Shown here: positions 59,100 to 64,000 of the stretch, one piece after another | Position numbering within the stretch: the first letter of the stretch is position 1 | Layout: every line of letters begins with the position of its first letter | Assembly (NCBI GenBank): GCA_015680685.1 | Contig: MNCI01024313.1 | Location: forward strand, 18,203-82,202 | DNA from: Gnetum montanum | Taxonomy: Eukaryota; Streptophyta; Gnetopsida; Gnetales; Gnetaceae | Direction of reading: 5' to 3' | Length of the DNA: 64,000 nucleotides | Made by a program: the position numbers and the translations under genes | The notes under the pieces: model-generated | The model's database searches: none | Told to the model about the DNA's origin: nothing | Seen by the model: only the letters and a program-made list of their open reading frames with translations

Positions 59100-61860
59100 T
59101 CAAACCATGCCCAAATGTGAAGGCTCCTTTAGCTCTAATGATCCCTCATTCTATCCTAGCACTAGTGGAGATTGAGGTTGGCCTACTGCTATCATTACTT
59201 TTGCTAGAAGTTTGAAATCATTCAAAAGTGCTTTCATCTTTTATTATTTACCTCATGGGACATATATGGTTCTTATGGATTCACTAATGTGGGCTAGTGT
59301 AGGAATATCCCATAGACATGCTATTGAAGAAAATAGTTCCTTTATGTTGATAAACTAAGATACAAAGGTTTTACATTGTATCTAGAATATCTTTACAAGA
59401 TTTTGTAGCTCCCCCTAGTCATTCATTCTCCTATCCAAGTTCTTAGTTATAGATCATTAATCAGTGAATTTAAACCTAAGAACTTCAAGCTCTATGTTAA
59501 GTATTTTCAACTTTTATTTTTTTTTTCATTGCGAAGCTTGAATTCCACTTCATAGAGAAGGTAGAAACTAACCAACTACTTTTCCAATTCTAACCTTGGC
59601 CTTTTTGTTGTCAGTATTACCAAGTTTGCATGATGGGGGTTGGTGAGCTTCATGTACTCCATCATTTCCTCAATATACAACTACTTTAGATGGATTTCTT
59701 CCTTGTTGAATGCATTCAGTCCATCAAAGATGGATTCCCATATGTCACCTCTTTGTTGGAGTTTCTAGAGGACCTCGTTCTTTCTTGTCTTTGCCAACTA
59801 AATCTTCTTCTCATTAACTTCCTTGAGAAGTTCAACTTGGTCCTTGTAGTGATTTTTTACATTCTTGAACTATAGGATTTTATTTTTATAGGCAACTACC
59901 TCAATTACAATATTTTTTCAAAAGGCATAAACTTCCTCCATTGAGAGATTATAGTTTTCTTCTACCAACTTCCTTCGATCTAGGTTCACCTTGGTGAGCT
60001 ATTCTTACTATCGATGCATTAATTTAACTAGTTAGTTCTTTTATTACTCAAGGTTGTGTAGGTGGTGATTGTTCTTTGTAAGGATTGAATTCTTCTTTTA
60101 GACCTGTAGTAGATCCTTATTAGTATTGAAATGCATGGCTTCTAAAAAGAATGCATTGAAGCTTGCAACCTCCTTTTCATTCTTGAGCTCTTAAATTCTT
60201 TGTTGAAGCTATTGGAAAGCTTCACCCCTAGTAATTTTAGATTTAAGGATCATCAGTTTAGAACTACAAACACGTAACTCATCAACTTCAATAGCCAACT
60301 ATCGATTGGCGATGGTGGCGTCCTCAAGTGCAAGTTGGCAATATGTAGTTTGCCTCTTGTCTTAAGCAACTATGACTATTTTTTAGTGATCTCATTTGAA
60401 AGCTCAAAGATCTCATGAAGTAGTTACTTAGTTCCAACTAGTCTTTCCAAAACCTCCTTATGTTGGGTAGTGCTTATTCAACCGCTCCCTACTCCCACGG
60501 ATGCATGGATGTTCACTATTATGTCAATGTCAAGTACTAATGTTATAGGAACATTTAGGACATTAAAAGCCCTATCAACCACCATCTTCACTATTTTTTC
60601 TTGGAATTTGTGCTACATTATCACGATGGTTGCTTCCTCATCTTTCTCCAACATGACAAAGAAGATTATAGCATTTCCTAAGTTTTAAGGAATTTTTTGT
60701 CTTAGGATGGACATTATGACCTTCCTAGCATTAGGAATAGGCCTTATGGACACTTGGTTTCTTTGAGCTGAGAATAGTAGGATAGTCTCACTATCTAGCC
60801 AACTAATGATCCTTATGACCTTATTTAAGTGACTCATGGCTAGATGGTAGATAGATGGTTCTCTTCCACTTGTAAAGATTTGTTGTTATTGTAGTTGCTT
60901 CTCTTGAAGTTTTCTAAGTCTTTCAATAATTGCACATGCCTCTAGTATAGTTTGTGAAGTTATAGGTGACAATGGTGGTTGCTACTCTTCTTATAACTTA
61001 ACTAGTGCTTTATCTGTAATCATTTCCTACCATGATGTAGCAAGAGCATGATAAACCATATCATTTAAATAGTGAGCTATGCTTTCCCTTTTGTAGAACT
61101 TGCAGGTAAGGCATGGAAAGGGGAGGGTCTTTCCTCAATTCTTATTTTCCTTGAAATGTTTTTTTATTTCTAGGAAAATGAGCTAGGGAAGGTTGACTAA
61201 GAATTTTTTTCTTAGAGCAGTGCATGCCCAAGTGAAGAAGGTTGTCATCCTTTTAAGCCTTATAATTGGACTTAGATGGTAGGTAGTAATCTTGATGTAT
61301 GCATGATCTACCTTAGAAAGGGCATCGTACTTGTTACGATCTACTCCATAGCATCATTGGATCCATTCTTTCTTAGCTTCTAGGTTTGCATGCATTGAGA
61401 TCTTAGCTAGGTTGTCCCTTGTATCTAGCAATCATAGGCCTCTACAATGGCCTCAATTGAGTAGGACATGGTGATATCCTTGATTTTCAACAATGCATCT
61501 TCTTGTTAGTTGTTCTAGAATAGGTAAGTCTTCCTCATATATTATTCTCTACTACTAGAGAGAACAAGCCACATGGGACCCCCTTGAAGTTATGTATGGA
61601 TCTCATTCAATGCTATCTCTAAGAAGGATCTAGAGTTCAACTCATAGAGAATGGAACTCTAGACCTCCTTGGTTCTTATCCTTTTCAAGAAAGCCTTAGT
61701 CAAAGTGACCTCCAAATTAGGACTTAGCCTAGAAGCGTTATCTTACCTAGATTGGTCAATTTCTGCTATGAAAATCTAGTGAACAAATTCCACTTCAGGC
61801 TTCTCCTGAAGGAGTTCAATGTCATGGATTACTTCTAGTGCTTATTATTTAGGTTATTAT
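59100..61860 (-). pseudogene. Decayed coiled-coil reading frame upstream of LTR C, unrecognised
   Basis: Protein-like sequence continues over about 2.7 kb on the minus strand with shifts: LEVTLTKAFLKRIRTKEV near 61,690; RMTTFFTWACTALRKKFLV near 61,230; CLTCKFYKRESIAHYLNDMV near 61,100; ACAIIERLRKLQEKQL near 60,920; and a long heptad-like part (LAIEVDELRVCSSKLMILKS near 60,280; LTKVNLDRRKLVEENYNLSM near 59,970; VELLKEVNEK near 59,830). The family is not recognised. The layout (globular part, then coiled coil) resembles the antisense frame in the Tat spacer. It may be an extra or gag-like frame of the element ending in LTR C. Confidence 0.45.
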
Positions 61861-62149
61861 GGTTGTTTATACTAGCCCATTCCTTCTCTAGGTTGCTTCT
61901 CCTTGAGCTATGAAGATCCTCCTATCTATGATCCTTGTTTTAGTATCATCTATGATCACAAACATAACCCATGATTGGATTTTACTTTATAACCCTTAGT
62001 TGTTTTGATGTCTTTCTCATTAGATTGGATTATGTTGTATCTTGGCTTTGAGATCTTAACTAGTTGTATTATTTTATTTGTTAGCTATTGAAGTGTGTGT
62101 GATGGTATTAATCCTATGTGATTATTAATTTTAATATTATTTTAATAGG

Positions 62150-63095
62150 TTGACCATGGGATTTAGGTAAATATCTAATGAGTCATGCCATGGGTTATGT
62201 TGAGTCACGTTAACGAGGCCTCATTAATTTGGTCCCATCGATGTGACCTTGTCAATGTACTTGCATGGGTGTATGATTAGATGTGCTAACATGACCTCAT
62301 TGATGCAATGTCTATTTTCACCTATAAATCTGTACTCATCCACTATGTTTATGATATCTTTTGTCATAGTTGTAGTGAAACTTTAGTATTTTTTCCACTT
62401 AAAAGTTAGAATATTTTCCTAAGTGTCCATAATAGGAGTCAAAGAGTGTACAAATGTTTATTCAAGTACTATTATAGCTGAGCATAGTAGTGTGTGTGAT
62501 AATAAAGATGATCTTTTGTATAAACCTTGTAGTACTTTGAAATAGATTAATTATTTCCTTTATACATTTAGTATTTTATGCAATTTCCTTTAATGCTTTA
62601 AGTAATTAAATAGTTAATTATGAAATAAATTAAGCTAAATTAAGCTAGATTAAATAGTAATTAATTAAGCACATAAGTATGATCACTTCAAGCATACACT
62701 TGGCACTTGGTAATCCTAGTAACACTTAATGTTTGGTAATGCAGTAGCATTAAACATGTTTAGGATGTGTATGGTAAGTGGAAACAAATGTTTATTTTAG
62801 GATTAGTTAAATCTTCACTCGTTAGATCAAATTAGCAATTTAATTATTTTATTCATTATTATTTATCCCCAGGTGACTTAAAACATAAAATATAAAAATC
62901 ATATACCTTAGTTTTACTTAACCATACCTTTGCATTTCATAAGTGTAATTGGGAAGATAATGATTGCAATGGTTAGTTTCACTTCCTAGAGGCCAATGTA
63001 CTTAGAAAGCTATAAGTCAATAGAATTTAAGTCAATCACATGTGAACACTTAGTGATTTGTATGGTTGGGTGTAGGGTCTACTCACTACTCATCA
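62150..63095 (+). repeat. LTR D, 5' LTR of the element A/B superfamily
   Basis: It ends GGTTGGGTGTAGGGTCTACT ... CTCATCA, matching the LTR end of element A. It contains a TATA box (62,323-62,329) and the minisatellite motif CTTGGTAATCCTAGTAACA / TTTGGTAATGCAGTAGCA (62,699-62,752). The upstream part has repeated ATCGATGTGACCTTGT-type sequence. The left boundary is approximate. Confidence 0.75.
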
Positions 63096-63096
63096 T

Positions 63097-63114
63097 TGGT
63101 GCTATTGCTTAGGA
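63097..63114 (+). other. Decayed tRNA-Asp primer binding site of element D
   Basis: TGGTGCTATTGCTTAGGA aligns without gaps to TGGCGCCGTTGCCGGGGA of element A. Six differences are seen, five of them transitions (C to T or G to A). As in A, one base separates it from the LTR end. Confidence 0.8.
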
Positions 63115-63254
63115 CTTGTAGTGTGATACATGTGCTGTCTTGGACATATTGAATATTATTTAAGATCACTGGAATGAATTGTAAGGTCATAATCATTTTA
63201 AAAATAATAATTATAATTATAATTTAAGCACATTGAATTTTTCTTTAATCCAAA

Positions 63255-64000
63255 ATGGATTCTTCTCATAGGCATGATGAATCAAAACCACCAATGTCCC
63301 AAGAATTCAAAGTGGTGTACACTCAACTAGATGAGTTTATTCCTAATTTCACCTTCATCCTGCATCAACATGAACAACTATGGTGGAGAGATATGAAGGG
63401 TAATGTCACGTTGCCTCTTGACCAATTTTTTCCTAGGATGTTATTCCAAACTGTTAAGAGGTTGGGCATCTAGAATCTCCATGATGAATACGTTGTGCAG
63501 GATCATGACTATTGAGACTACCATCATATAAAAGCACAATGTAAAGGAGATTAGTACTAGAAGAAGTCCATGAAGCTACGAAGGAGAAATAGTTCACTAA
63601 CCACTTACTCCCACTAGACCAAAACCATAAGGAGGATCCTTCCTCTCAGGGTTATCAGCATGAATATTCTCCATCCCTTAACTTTGGTGAAGCGGGCTTG
63701 AACCCACACTTAGAGTCCACTATCAATAATCTAGGTTTAGGTAGAAGTGCGAGTCAAGGCAAGGGCTCAGGCAAGCATCATGATGATGATAAACCTAATG
63801 ATCATGGTCATGAAGTGGAGAGAAGGTGGTAGATGCCATGGTGGTGGAAGTCCTCCTCCCTCTTCATCCTCTTCATCTATGTCTTCTTTTTTCTCTTCAA
63901 AATCTGAATGACATTGCAAAGGATGAAACCATGATGGAGGTTAACAATGGGACAATGATTGTAGGTTCCTCCATGAACAAATGGATAGCAAAGGACATCA
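63255..64000 (+). pseudogene. Start of element D internal reading frame, unrecognised
   Basis: The open stretch from ATG 63,255 to 63,473 encodes MDSSHRHDESKPPMSQEFKV, then LDEFIPNFTFILHQHEQLWW and LPLDQFFPRM. After a stop, related-looking sequence continues in other frames to the window end, with a His/Met/Ser-rich stretch near 63,780-63,900. Its position (140 bases after the primer site) is that of a gag, but it does not resemble the gag of A or B and no knuckle is visible before the window ends. Confidence 0.4.

Overview
The window is an AT-rich, gene-poor stretch of a large plant nuclear genome. Almost everything recognisable is transposable-element sequence: Ty1/copia and Ty3/gypsy LTR retrotransposons, gag-only LTR elements, LINEs and a Helitron. 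Nearly all copies carry stop codons and frameshifts, and many sites look like decayed CpG (TG/CA). I see no host gene, tRNA, rRNA or CRISPR array. Slow decay in place, very long nested LTR elements and the LINE type suggest a gymnosperm, probably a conifer, but this is inference and no marker gene fixes the species. One base is undetermined, at 55,677.

Layout, 1-36.4 kb: this reads best as one nest. A copia element on the minus strand (LTR 34.6-36.4 kb, gag 32.7-34.6 kb, integrase and start of RT 3.9-5.4 kb) is split by gag-only LTR element B on the plus strand (about 5.4-32.7 kb). B is split within its gag by a 21.5-kb Tat-lineage Ty3/gypsy element (7,381-28,900), flanked by the 6-bp repeat AACACT. 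The copia RT is also cut at 3,855 by a much younger gag-only element A (minus strand, 1-3,855). A has a CpG-rich LTR, a perfect tRNA-Asp-type primer site and an open gag of 659 codons, the only long intact coding region in the window.

The Tat element has diverged LTRs of about 1.5 kb, gag, protease, a 10-kb spacer, then RT, RNase H, a second (archaeal-type) RNase H and integrase. The spacer holds an antisense decayed coiled-coil reading frame, a tandem triplication and a 185-bp-period tandem array.

36.4-64 kb: a short decayed copia element with both LTRs (37.9-41.8 kb); two LINE fragments tail to tail (44.2-48.5 kb), the larger with an L1-ORF1p-like domain, an AP endonuclease and an RT; diffuse AT-rich repeats with a pair of direct repeats 2.1 kb apart (49.8-52.2 kb); a decayed Helitron on the minus strand with a roughly 2.8-kb insertion (52.4-57.0 kb); and two more LTRs of the A/B superfamily (58 and 62-63 kb) linked to different internal sequences: a decayed coiled-coil frame and a short unrecognised frame.

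The elements are not a cooperating pathway. A has gag and cis signals only, so it would need reverse transcriptase and integrase from another element to move. The four related LTRs (A, B, C, D) share the end CATCA, a repeated TTACCAAG-type motif and a TATA box, and A and D share a tRNA-Asp primer site, while their internal sequences differ.
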